Shown here: piece after piece, positions 43,039 to 54,148 of the stretch
Numbering within the stretch: position 1 is the first letter of the stretch
Layout: each line of letters begins with the position of its first letter
Assembly: GCA_021234155.1 (NCBI GenBank)
Contig: JAJEKV010000071.1
Coordinates: forward strand, 2,181,138-2,245,137
Origin: Isoetes taiwanensis
Lineage: Eukaryota > Streptophyta > Lycopodiopsida > Isoetales > Isoetaceae
DNA length: 64,000 bases
Direction of reading: 5' to 3'
Program-made: the position numbers and the translations under genes
The notes under the pieces: model-generated
Seen by the model: the letters and a program-made list of their open reading frames with translations, nothing else
What the model was told of the DNA's origin: nothing
The model's database searches: none

Positions 43039-44051
43039 TCAAGGCCATTTTTCACATGCGAAAGGGCTAAATTCCCCCATTTCGTAGAACTCTGCAACCC
43101 TGGGACCTTCCCTATCTCTGATACAAATTAAATTCTGCCTGTTAGAAATTAAAGATTTACCTTTATCAATGATGGCCTCTGCTTCAGCGTCCAGAGCCTT
43201 GTGCAACCGCAAATGCTGAGCCAAATCTGCAAACGAATCTTCTAATTGATTCAAAAAATCAAACTCTTTGATGTTCTCATGAAACTTCAAGACATGAGCT
43301 CTCTTTTCCTGCTCCTCCGTTCGATCTCTTCTTGCAAAGAAGAAATTTTGGATTCTAATGCCACAACAATATCATCCTTAGAGCTGATCAGCTCCTGAAA
43401 CTTGGCCTCAAAACTGCTTTCTATGGCATTAGGGTTTTTTTGAGATTAAAAAAGGGCCTTCAAAATATGCCAACTAAGCCAAATGAAGATAAATGAACTA
43501 CCAATCAGAAATCAGAGCCTGACGGGTCCAGTCAGCAAAACTGTTATAACTAACTCACTGGATCACATTTTCTAGTATAACTATTGGTAGAAAAGTCCAA
43601 ATGAGCTCTCGTTTAGTGCAATAGATAGATCTCATTGAGATCTTTCCAATCTTAGGTGCTTTGCACATATTTTAACCACTTATGATTGTCAAAACTCCAA
43701 AAAATATAGTATTTACCATTTTTTACTATCCTACGGGGTTATAGGATATGCAAACTACCCAAGGTTGGAAAGATCTCAATGAGATCTATCTATTGCACCA
43801 AACAAGAGCTCATTTGGACTTTTCTATCAACACTTATGCTAGAAAATGTGATCCAGTGAGTTAATTATAACTGTTTTGCTGACTGGATTATACCAGTTCT
43901 GTTTTCTGATTGGTAGTTCATATAGCTTAGTCAGCAGTTCTTAGAAGGCCCTTTTATGATCTCAAAAAATCCCTAATGCTTTCAGCCATGCTGGAACCTG
44001 CTCAGGATCGGCATGCTTCCTCCTAAGCTTAGCACTAGATTTTGGGGCCAT
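43039..44051 (-). pseudogene. Captured coiled-coil gene fragment split by a foldback element
   Basis: From ATG at 44051 the frame reads MAPKSSAKLRRKHADPEQVP and AWLKA, is cut by the foldback element (43977-43428), then resumes with ESSFEAKFQELISSKDD and VALESKISSLQEEIERR. A frameshift near 43325 leads to EQEKRAHVLKFHENIKEFDF and NQLEDSFADLAQHLRLHKAL, ending at a stop near 43039 or at a GT donor near 43163 (AAAGGTAAAT). It looks like a basic N-terminus followed by a long coiled coil. No family is recognised. It lies inside the Helentron-like copy 2, so I infer capture; a LINE ORF1 origin is also possible. Confidence 0.5.
43428..43977. mobile_element. Foldback/MITE-like element, second copy, 550 bp
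   Basis: Ends ATTAGGG and CCCTAAT; it is the reverse complement of 7268-7815 with high similarity. The flanks are GGC and GCT, so no clear target duplication is visible here. Confidence 0.8.
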
Positions 44052-45844
44052 AGCATGCAACAAAAGCAACAGAAGGGGTTCTGGCAGGGAAAAGATTGCC
44101 TTACGGAAAGCAAGAAAAGGGGATGCTTTAGGCTGGCAGACCAGCCACGAAACCAGAATTGTTGTGCTGCACTGTCACCACAAAAACTTGACACACTTGA
44201 TTGCCGGACCAAAATTGGTCCACACTATAGTAACAAACGAGAATCGACCAACACCAAGAAGAGAAAAGAAGATGCACGAAAGCCGATGGGGAAAAGATGG
44301 ACGAGAAAGAACTAAATAGGGAGAGGGAAGGAAAAGACAAAAATAATTAAACTGCTAACTAACTCCGTAGTTCTAGAACTTTGTTTTCCTTCTATTCGTT
44401 GAAACGAAGGAAAACGCCATATTGCATCCGAAGGCCAAGATTTATCGCATGACTTCTCACCACTGTGATTGGTTATCGCTTTGATCTTTTAAGAGGAAAA
44501 GGAAAAGGAAAAGGAAAAGGAAAAGGAAAAGGAAAAAGGAGGACGAAAGGGAAAAACGAAGGGTAAAAAGGCACGAGGAAAAGGGGAACAGGGAAAGGGA
44601 AAAAAGGAGGGGAAAAAAGGCATGGGAAAAGGGGGAAGAGGAAAAAGGTGAGGAAAGGGAAAATAGCATGAGAAAAAGGAAAAAATAGAGTAAAAGAAAA
44701 ATAGGAGGGAGGGAGGAAAAGGGAAGATGGAAAGGATGAGGAAAGGAAGAAAAGGGAAAGGAAAACGGGGAAGAAAAAAATGGTAGAGAGAAGAAAAAAA
44801 GACATGGGAAAAGAAAAACGAAAAAGGGCACGAGGAAACGGGAGAGTAAAATAGAAAAGCGGAAGAGGAGAAGTGCGCGGGAAAAAATTGAAGAGGAAAA
44901 TGGTGAGGAAAAGAAAAAAAAAAAGGAAAAAGAGCATGGAAAAAGGGAAAGGCAAAAGAAAAAGGGGGATAAGGAAATGAGGGGAAGAGGGTGGGAAAAG
45001 AGGAAAAGGAGCATGTAAAAAAAGTGAGGAAAAAGGAATAGAAAAAGGTATGGGAAAGAAAAGGGAGAAAGGAAAGGGAAAACGGGCACATCAAAAAGGA
45101 GAAGAGATGAAAAAGGGAGACAAAGGAAAAAAGAAAAGGGAGCAGGGGGAGGGGAGGACGCGAGGAAAAAGGAGAGGAAAATGGAAAAAAGAAAGGGGAA
45201 AAGGGTACGAAAAAAATGGAAGATGCAAAGGGTGAGGAAAGGGAAAGAAAGCAAGGGACAAAAGGCATGGAAAATGGAAAAAGAAAAAAGAAAAAGGGAA
45301 AAGGGAAAAGGGGAAGAGGGTGAGGAAAGGAGGAAAAGGGGCACGTAAAAAATGTGGAAAAAAAGGAATGGAAAAAGGCATGGGAAAAGGGAAAGGGAAA
45401 GAGAAAAGGACAAGGAAGGGGAAAGTGAAAGGGGAAGAAGGCATGGGAAAAAGGGAAAGTACGGAGAAAGGATGAAAAATGAATGAAAAGAAAAAAGGAG
45501 ATGGAAAGGGAGGAGGGAAAGGAAAGATGGGGGGAGGGAGGAGGGGTTAAAAAAGGGGGGGGGGAAGGGAGGGGGGGAAAAAGAAGATGTGTAGGAAAAA
45601 TAGGAAAAATGGAAAAAGAAATTAAGAAAGTCTGTAAGAGAATGATGAAAAAAGGAAACACGAGATAGAGCAAAAGACAAAGGAAAAGGGAAGGGTGTCG
45701 AATGCACAAAAACCTATTATAGCCCAGCAATGCTGGACTTGGTTTCTATTATATTAGATTTATGAAAAGGAGTCTGAGATGAACAGGTTTCCGTCCACAC
45801 AGGTTTCCAACTTATGCCCAGCAATGCTGGGCACCATTACTAGT

Positions 45845-46897
45845 TCTCATTATGACTTTTAATTGTTAAAGGTGTACTCTCCGGAAGTTCTATTTCCCCC
45901 CTGAAAAATTTTCTGGCTGGATGTGTGCAATTACAAAGGGGTTTTCTGTTCTCCCCCAAATGCATCCCCCTGCGATCAGGTTGTCACCGGAATAGATCTG
46001 AACCATGACTATTTATCTGGAGAATTGGTTCCGGAATTGGGCTGGCTTTCTCATTTGGTCCTGTTTCATATCAACACAAACTATTTCTGTGGTACAATCC
46101 TGAAACATTTCAGTACCTCACACAGCTTTTCGAGCTTGATGTTAGCAATAACCGGCTTTCCAGTCCCTTTCCTTTCGTCGTTTTGAATCTTCCTACTCTC
46201 AAATACTTGGATCTTCGATTTAGTTCTTTCGAAGGCGAGCTCCCTTCCGCATTGTTCGACAAAAACTTTGATGTCATTTTTGTGAATAACAACAAATTTA
46301 CAGGCTGTTTGCCCGATAATTTGGGCAATTTGCCCGTTTTGGTGGTAAATTTTGCAAACAATAACTTTGGGAGTCGGATTCCGTCGAGCATTGGCAATAT
46401 GGGGAATACGCTAAACGAGATTCTGTTCATCAGCAACAGATTTGAAGGCTGTTTGCCGGATCAGCTGGGAAAGCTTCAGAGTTTAAATGTATTTGATGTA
46501 AGCTTCAACGAGCTATAGGGGGAGCTGCTGCTGAATTTGCAATGTCTGGTAAAATTAGAAAATTTAGTTCTGGCAGATAATTTCTTCTTTGGGGACATTC
46601 CGGCAGGGATTTGCAGGTTGCCCAAGCTCCAAAATTTTACAGTGTCGAACAATTTCTTCACATCAGAGAGCCCAACATGCCGGGCCCTACCATACCAAGG
46701 CAAGATCTACGACAACAGAGGAAATTGTCTCCCGTATGAAAATCTACAGTGATCTCCGCTGCAGTGCAAAGCATTTTTATCTTCTGCCCGATCCTACTAC
46801 CCAAAACCATCCCCTCCTTTTCGCCCAATTTATTCCCATCCTCCCCCTTACTCCGACAGCCCTCCATATCCATAGCTCCAAGCTTTTTACTCTTAAT
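45845..46897 (+). pseudogene. Leucine-rich repeat extensin (LRX-like) pseudogene
   Basis: The frame from 45923 reads MCNYKGVFCSPPNASPCDQV, VTGIDLNHDYLSGELVPELG, then LRR units; a frameshift near 46110-46180 leads to the second frame with NLPTLKYLDLRFSSFEGELP, LPDNLGNLPVLVVNFANNNF and PDQLGKLQSLNVFDVSFNEL, a TAG stop at 46516-46518, then a further LRR stretch ending with a Cys-rich cap (PTCRALPY..NRGNCLPYE). After another shift, YYPKPSPPFRPIYSHPPPYS is a remnant of the extensin domain. LRX proteins anchor in the cell wall and bind RALF peptides. The order of CNYxGVxC, about ten LRRs, cysteine cap and Pro-rich tail is diagnostic. The N-terminus is cut by the Helitron ending at 45844. Confidence 0.85.
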
Positions 46898-47095
46898 TTG
46901 TAAAAACTTGTACCAACCTTGATTTTCCGACCGGTATGGGAATTTTAGGCCAAACTAGGCCAAACTGGGCCAGTTAGTGTGCGAGAGAGATAATTGTCTC
47001 TCGTCATCTCTCGTGCACATACGTATAAAAATTGTCTCTCGCCGTATACGACGAGAGACAAAAAATGATCGAGCATGTGCCCGACGAGAGAGAGA

Positions 47096-47189
<94 letters not shown>
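46898..47189. repeat. GAGAGAC palindromes and (GA)n microsatellite
   Basis: 46985-47080 holds TTGTCTCTCG and its complements, giving small hairpins. From 47086 to 47189 a GA run with one T interruption ends exactly where the LINE tail begins. Confidence 0.85.
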
Positions 47190-47192
<3 letters not shown>

Positions 47193-47240
47193 AATGAAAT
47201 GAAATGTTTATTATTACGCCTACTGAGACCATCAGGTCTA

Positions 47241-48266
47241 TCAGACGTTCAGATTATCCTTTACATCAAACCAATCCTCTAGTGAGCTTCCACAGTCAGA
47301 AGCATCATCTATCTCCTCACTCATCTCTTTCTCATTTATATCATTTTGTAAAAGAACATCAATACTAGCAATACAAGTTTGTCTAATTTTCAGTACATCG
47401 ATGATAAAATTACCAACAGTGGATGGTGGCAAGCTAAATAAATCTGCCAATGTGCCATGGACCCCATATCTCTGTCTCAAGATCTCATATGCTGGGCATA
47501 GAAGAAGGGCATGCACCTCATCCTCAACCTCATCCTGACCACAGACCTTGTAGACTCGCCTGTCCCTCGGTATGTTCCTCCATCTTCCTTCCTCTATACC
47601 CAAGTGATGGGAGCTCAGATGCATGCGCGAGATCTCCTTGCGCTTCAGGATGGATATGTCACTCTTCAAGTAATACGCCTCCTGTAACATAGGATTCATG
47701 TGATTGCGATAAGCCTCCATCTTTGTTTTGGGGTTTAGCCAGAGTACAGCACGGATTCCTGCAATCACCCATTCTCTTATCTCCTTAGGCGGACAATCTT
47801 CAATTTTCATGTTCCATTTCAGCAACCATTCCCTAACATTCTTATACCAACCATTTGATTCGCTTTCCTTCATTGCTAGGTAGGGCAGTCCACTGTCATT
47901 TAGAGCCTTAACTTTCTGCACATATACCAGTGTCTGGATAAGGGCTTCACCTTCCAGAGGAATCATACCACACTCTGCCAACATCATCTCATACGAGGTT
48001 TGTGTCTTCACTCCAAGTTCTGTACACAGAAATCTCTTTTGAATTCTCTCTAATTGACTCCACAAACACGCCGGCAACCCTGGACCCCATACTTTGCAGC
48101 CATACAGTACCACGGACTGGACCAAAACTTTGTAGAGCATCTTCTTGAGACCCAGATTCAAGTTATGCGCTTTCCCACAACTGCTCTGCATAGCATAAAG
48201 TGATTTAAGACCGCCATTTGTTCTCTGCTCAATGCACTTATTCCATTTGAAATTCTTATCAAGCAT
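47241..48266 (-). pseudogene. LINE ORF2 C-terminal domain
   Basis: The 341-codon frame starts MLDKNFKWNKCIEQR, continues with SVVLYGCKVWGPGLP and LERIQKRFLCTELGVKTQTS, and has a Cys/His cluster (VCGQDEVEDEVHALLLCPAY) typical of the ORF2 C-terminus after the thumb. Relative to related elements, a shift or small deletion at 48266 separates it from the reverse transcriptase frame; the two would be one protein in an intact copy. It matches the C-terminal part of the LINE at 34178-34900 closely in order and motifs. Confidence 0.8.
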
Positions 48267-49120
48267 TATGTAGAGTCCATCCTTGCCCCTTTATAATAGA
48301 AGTCTCGATTCTTTCTGGAACCCACTACCATGATTTTAGACTTAGACAGATTCACTTTCATGCCCATAGCATCAGAAAAATCAGCCAACGTATCAAGATG
48401 CTTTTGAAGCCCTGTTGGTTGCTTCGAGATAAGTACTACATCATCCGCATACAACAGAAGAGCAAACATACCCCCTGCAATAGAGGTGCCTGGCCCACCC
48501 TGCTCCATAATCCATTCTTCTAACCCATCAATAAACAACCCAAACAGCGTCGGAGACAAGGGGCAGCCCTGTTTGACACCCACATTACTCACTATCACAC
48601 TATCACATGCATCTCTGAAGGGCAAGGATAATTCTACCAGCACCTTTTCATATACTAACCTGGTAGCATCTCTGTACTCCACTGGGATATTTAATTTTCT
48701 CATTCTTTCCAACAAGCATTCTCTAGGAACCATATCAAATGCTTTACTAAAATCAATAAACGCAAGATATAGAGGTTGTTTCTTACCCTTTACCGCATCC
48801 ATTGCAACTGTGAGAGTGACTAAGTGGTCAATGGTGGAGTGCTTTTGTCGGAAACCAGCCTGCCCATTAGCTCTCAAATCATGTTCTTCAACCCATTTAA
48901 CAATCTTAGATTCTAGTATTGATGCAAAAAGCTTGGAAAATATACTAGATATCAAAATGGTTCTGTAATTATTAATATCAAACTTATCACCTCCTTTGAA
49001 GATCGGCACCACTCTATTGACTTGCCATGTTTCAGGAAAACCTTCACATAACGCAATATTAAACATCTTCATGAGAGATTCAATCAGCTGGTCTCCCGCC
49101 CATTTTAACATCTCTGCCAC
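48266..49120 (-). pseudogene. LINE reverse transcriptase domain
   Basis: The 284-codon frame covers the RT fold: VVPIFKGGDKFDINNYRTIL (fingers), KIVKWVEEHDLRANGQAGFR, FIDFSKAFDMVPRECLLERM (motif A with catalytic Asp), VSNVGVKQGCPLSPTLFGLF (motif B), and FALLLYADDVVLIS (motif C, YADD). All catalytic aspartates are present. Pre-RT sequence (PFITVEDVTVGVAKLANGKA) is readable up to about 49200 but has a stop before it. It is truncated 5' and split from its C-terminus, so it is not a complete ORF2, though the RT core itself is undamaged. Confidence 0.9.
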
Positions 49121-49264
49121 AACTCCACGCGCATCAGCAGCCTTACCATTAGCAAGTTTTGCAACTCCAACCGTGACATCCTCAACTGTGATAAAAGGCT
49201 CCCTCTCATCCTATTCCATAACCATTTTTTATTCAATCCCATGGACAAATTTTCTGCCTAATTG

Positions 49265-51360
49265 GCTCAAACATGCCACCTAGGCTCAAACATGCCACCA
49301 AGGTGGCTCAAACATACACAAAGTGGCTCAAACATGCCATCAAGGTGGCTCAAACATACACAAGGTGGCTCAAACATGCCACCAAGGTGACTCCAACATG
49401 CCACGCGGGCTCTAACATGCCATGCAGGCTCCAATATGCCAAGGCGGCGCAAACATGCCACGTGGGCTCCACCATGCCACCTAGGCTCCAACATGCCAAG
49501 TCACAACATGCCACATAGGCTTAAATATGCCAAGTTGGCTCAAACATGCCACCTAGGCTCCAACATGCCAACTAGGCTCAAACATGCCAAGGTGGCTCAA
49601 ACATGCCACGTGGGCTCCAACATGCCACCTAGGCTCCAACATGCCAAGGTGGCTCAAACATGCCACCTAGGCTCCAACATGACAAGGTGGCTCAAACATG
49701 CCACATGGGCTTCAACATGCCACCTAGGCTCCAACATGCTAAGGTGGCTCAAACATGCCATGTGGGCTCCAACATGCCACCTAGGCTCCAACATGCCATC
49801 TAGGCTCCAACATGCCAAGGTGTTTCAAACATGCCACGTGCGCACCAACATGCCAAGGTGGCTCTAACATGCCACCTAGGCTCAAACATGCCAAGGTGCC
49901 TCCAACATGCCACCTAGGCTCCAACATGACAAAATGGCTCAAACATCCCACCTAGACTCCAACGTGCTTAAACATGCCACGTGGGCTCCAACATGCCACC
50001 TATGCTCCAACTTGCCAAGGTGGCTCAAACATGCCACGTGGGCCACCTAGGCTCCAACATTCCTAGGTGGCTCAAACATGCCACCTAGGCTCAAATATGC
50101 CATGCATGCTCACTTAGGCTCCAACATGCCAAGGTGATTCAGCCATGCGGGCTCTAACGTGCCTTCTAGGCTGGAACATGCTAAGGTGGCTCAAACATGC
50201 CACCTAGGCTCAAAAATGCCAAGGTGGCTCCAACATGCTCAAACATGCCACCTAGGCTCCAACATGCCAAGGTGGCTCAAGCATGCCACCTAGGCACCAA
50301 CATGCCAAGGTGGCTCAAATATGCCACGTGGTCTCCAACATGCCACCTAGGCTCCAACATGCCAAGGTGGCCCCAACATGCCAAGGTGGCTCAAACATGC
50401 CACCTAGGCTCCAACATGCTCAAACATGCCACGTGGGCTCCAACAGGCCACCTAGGCTCCAACATGCCACCTAGGTTCAAACATGCCACCTAGGCTCAAA
50501 CATGGCAAGATGCCATGTGGGCTCAAACATGCCACCTAGGTTCCAACAAGCCAAGGTGGCTCAAGCATGCCAGCTAGGCACCAACATGCCAAGGTGGCTC
50601 AAACATGCCACGCGGGCTACAACATGCCACCTAGGCTCAAACATGACAAGGTAGCTCAAACATGTCAAGGTGGCTCAAACGTGCCACGCAGGCTCTAACA
50701 TGCCACCTAGGCTCCAAGATGCCAAGGTGGCTCAAACATGCCACATGGGCTCCCAACATGCCACCTAGGCTCCAACATGCCAAGGTGGCTCAAACATGCT
50801 ACGCGGGCTCCAATATGCCACCTAGGCTCCAACATGCCAAGGTGGCTCAAACATACCACCTAGGCCCTAACATGCCAATGTGGCTCAAACATGCCATGTG
50901 GGCTCTAACGTGCCACCTAGGCTCCAACATGCCAAGGTGGCTCAAGCATGCCACGTAGGCACCAACATGCCACCTAGGCTCTAACATGCCGAGGTGGCTC
51001 AAACATGCCAAGGTGGCTCAAACATCCCATGTGGGCTCCAATATGCCACGTAGGTTCCAACATGCCAAGGTGCTCAAACATGCCACCTAGGCTCCAACAT
51101 GACAAGGTGGCTCAAACATACCAAGGTGGCTTAAACATGCCACGTGGGCTCCAACATGCCACCTAGGCTCCAACATGCCAAGGTTTCTCGACCATGCCAC
51201 GTTGGCTCCAACATGCCAAGGGGGCTCAAACATGCCACCTAGGCTCTAACATGCCAAGGTGGCTCCAACATGCCATGCGAGCTCCAACATGCCATGCGAG
51301 CTCCAACATGCCACCTGGGGTCCAATGTGCCAAGGTGGCTCGAGCATGCCACCTAGGCAC
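49265..51360. repeat. 19-bp minisatellite, about 110 units
   Basis: The unit is C(A/C)AACATGCC plus a variable block plus GGCT, 19 bases. The block is mostly ACCTAG, AAGGTG or ACGTGG, giving three subtypes that mix in short runs. Because 19 is not divisible by 3, each frame reads a 19-residue repeat (for example NMPPRLQHAKVAQTCHVGS) without stops for long stretches; these are not genes. Confidence 0.95.
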
Positions 51361-51594
51361 TCGAAGTGGTGACATGGCATGCCAAGTGAGCAAGGCCAAG
51401 TTTTGACTAGGCCAAAAATGAAACGATGTCCATCTTTGGTCTTTTCATTGGGTGGTGGTGGCAAATTTTGGGTGACATGGCTAGATGGTGGTGACATGGA
51501 CATGATGACTAAGATATTATGCAAGAAATATGATAACCTTTGGAATTTTTGGTAGAGGAGTTTGGCGAGGGATAGAATAGAGGGATCTTGCACT

Positions 51595-53450
51595 GACACC
51601 CTTCCCCAAATCGAACTAGGCCCGGACTTTGCACGGCTTCCTCACCAGAGCGAAGAGGCCAGACCCTAGGAGACGGACCTTAGAAAGGTTGCTGAGGTAG
51701 CCTTTCCTGCCAACGCTCCTCCGGGAGGCCAAAGGCCAATGCCCCCCCTCCCAGAGCTCGGTTTCCATATTCGACCGTTGAATACGCCATTCAAGTAACC
51801 TGCTTCGAGTAGGTTCAAAAAAATCCAAGATCAGTCCGCGAGAACTTATCAAACTGCGAAGCATCCTGCGGTCCACCGTGTAGAAACCTAATTGTTTTGT
51901 TGTTCGGGCAGTACAAAGGCTCCGGAATGGAGATTCGACTTCGTCATGTCGTTCGAAATGATGAGATTATCCTAGAGACCAAGTTACACGATCCATTTTT
52001 GCAACAAAAGAAACACGAACCCTCTACATGGTAGTATTATGCTGCCACCTCTTAGGCCAATTAACTACGAACGTGCTTCTTGGAGAATTTTCTGCCCATG
52101 AAACTTGGTCTCCAGGGTAATGTCGACGTTTTGAGTCCATTGGCAGAGTCAGTTCACAGATCTGGAGTGGGAGAATTGCCCGTCCATGGCCAGGGGCCTT
52201 TGAGAGAGGACCTTTGGGGCGAACTGCTTCCGGAAGGTTTTAAGGGTTCGTCTTCGTGTCAACACCCTCCCTCTACCTAATGACATTATGCAAGATCCTG
52301 GTCAAATCTGACTAGGATATGGCCTCCGAAGCGTAAATCTTGTGTGTTGCAAGATTATTGAAGGGTTTACATTATGAAGGTCGAGTTTTAGTCGGTTGCA
52401 CTTGGGACATGGTCGAGAAGTTGCAGTTGAAAACGCGAAGCAATAGGAACTGACAGAATGGGGTTTGGATTTATCCTCCTCCGAGTGTGGCAATTAGAAG
52501 TCAAGAGCACCTTTTGTAGTAGCAAACTTATTTGGGATCATTCAGGATGGCCAATAGCTTCAAACTCTGTTATTTCAGTTGCCAAGGCTCCACATGCATG
52601 TTTAGAAAAGCTGCACCTAATTATCCAAGAAAACGACCATCTTTTGATATCTGAAATGTAAACCCTACAATAACCTAGCAACACACAAGGTTTACGTTTC
52701 AGAGGCCAAAACATGTAGGTGCACCTTTTCTAAACATGCATGGGGAGACATGGCAACTGAAGTAACAGAGTTTGGATCTATTGGTCATCCCAAATGGTCC
52801 CAAACAATTTTGCTACTACTCCAAACAAAAGGTGCTCTTGACTTCTAATTGCCACACTCGGGGGAGGATAAATCCAAACCCCATTCCGTCAGTTCCTATT
52901 GCTTCGCGTTTTCAACTGCAGCTTCTCGACCATGTCCCAAGTGCAACCGACTAAAACTTAACCTTCATAATATAATCTCTTCAATAATCTTGCAACACAC
53001 AAGGTTTACGTTTCGGAGGCCATGTCCTAGTCAGATTCGACCAGGATCTTGCAAAATGTCATCAGGTAGAGGGAGATGTTGACACCAGAAGATGGACCCT
53101 TAAAACCTTTCAGAAGCAGTTCGCCTTAAAGGTCCTCTCTTGAAGGCCTCTGGCCATGGACGGGCAACTCTCCCACTCCAGAACTGTGAACTGACTTTGT
53201 CAATGGACTCAAAACATCGACATTACCCTGGAGACCAAGTTTCATGGGCAGAAGACCATTCCTTCTCCAAGAAGCACGAAAGTAGCTCATGTCCAACACG
53301 TTCGTAGTTAATTGGCCTAAGAGGTGGCAGCATAATACTACCATGTAGAGGGTTCCTGTTTCTTTTGTTGCAAAAAATGATCGTGTAACTTGGTCTCTAG
53401 GGTAATCTCGTCATTCCGGACGATATGGCGAAGTCGAATCTCCCACACTC
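51595..53450. repeat. Diverged copy of the GC-rich module containing a 1.5-kb inverted repeat
   Basis: 51595-51930 resembles 8960-9300 (CACCCTTCCCCAAATCGA, GGCCCGGACTTTGCA). 51931-52640 and 52700-53441 are inverted copies of each other: for example CTCTACATGGTAGTATTATG on the left and its complement at about 53325. The arms are about 710-740 bases around a spacer of about 60. Open frames inside have no motif. Confidence 0.85.
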
Positions 53451-53599
53451 ACCCCGGTTTTTGGTCCACTGTTGAAAACATCAGTTTTGGTAGGTCTACA
53501 TGTCCTGTTTTCAAAGAATCCTACATGTGGATTTGTGGAGGTATGGTTTTGTTCGATAATGGTGTTCTTTTTTCATTGGACTAAAACATCCACTGTTGT

Positions 53600-54140
53600 T
53601 TTGTAGTTTCTTCTATTGTGACATGTCATTTTATAATACAATCCACTGTAGGAAAGAATACTTGAATTTCTACATGTCTAATAATTCTATTATCACATGT
53701 CTTTATAGATGTAGGAAAGAATATTTGATTCTCTACATGTCCTATACTTCCATTCACATGTCTTTATAGTAGTAGGACAAAGTACTTTATTTGCTAAGGC
53801 ATTGTAGGAAAGAATACATGAATTACGACATGTGTAATACTTCTATTGTCACATGTCTTTATAGAAGTAGGAAAGAATACTTGATTCTCTACATGTATGC
53901 TTCCATGTCACATGTCTTTATAGTAGTAGGACAGAGTACTTTATTTGCTAAGGCATTGTAGGAAAGAATATATGAATTACGACATGTATAATACTTCTAT
54001 TGTCACATGTTTTTATAGAAGTAGGAAAGAATACTTGATTCTCTACATGTCCTATCCTTCCATATCATGGGTCTTTATAGTGGTAGGACAGAGTACTTGA
54101 TTTGCTACATGTGATGCACATGCACGATCACATGTCCTTA
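53600..54140. repeat. Tandem repeats, about 155-bp unit made of two half units
   Basis: TTGTAGGAAAGAATA, ACATGT, TGTCACATGTCTTTATAG and AGTAGGACAGAGTACTTTAT recur in order, with half units of 65-80 bases. ACATGT palindromes occur throughout. It ends next to the Helitron terminus. Confidence 0.8.
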
Positions 54141-54148
54141 TACTAGTA

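Larger units (their letters stand above)
41787..44420 (+). mobile_element. Helentron/Helitron2-like element, copy 2 (2634 bp), with captured exon
   Basis: It begins immediately after copy 1 with TTCTAGAACTAC and shares the next about 40 bases. The last about 170 bases repeat those of copy 1: GTAGTTCTAGAA at 44367-44378, stem GTTTTCCTTC / GAAGGAAAAC at 44383-44415, end GCCAT at 44420. The interior holds a captured coiled-coil exon and a foldback element. 41950-43030 has no recognised gene. Confidence 0.7.
40954..45844 (+). mobile_element. Helitron, polypurine family, interrupted by tandem Helentron-like elements
   Basis: The 5' end TCTTATATTATAATGTTTTA at 40954 follows A and the 3' hairpin GCCCAGC-AAT-GCTGGGC with CTAG ends at 45844 before T. 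The element is split after ATTATCAG (41020) and resumes at ATTGCATCCGAAGG (44421), which rejoin into the block seen intact at 39405. Its own interior (44421-45700) is purine-rich. A decayed terminator (about 45720-45752, CTAT in place of CTAG) precedes the terminal one. Confidence 0.8.
47190..49258 (-). mobile_element. 5'-truncated LINE with reverse transcriptase
   Basis: On the minus strand the reverse transcriptase is followed by a C-terminal domain and a 3' tail of ATTTC pentanucleotides (47206-47190) next to the GA microsatellite. The 5' side stops near 49258, where the 19-bp minisatellite starts. ORF1 and endonuclease are missing. Confidence 0.85.

Noticed and set aside
46977-47192. A possible telomere-like or satellite array.
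   Set aside because: It is a GA microsatellite with small palindromes; no TTTAGGG tandem units occur.
49436-51406. Repeated protein with 19-residue units (NMPPRLQHAKVAQTCHVGS).
   Set aside because: A direct product of a 19-bp DNA repeat read three units at a time; every frame gives such repeats.
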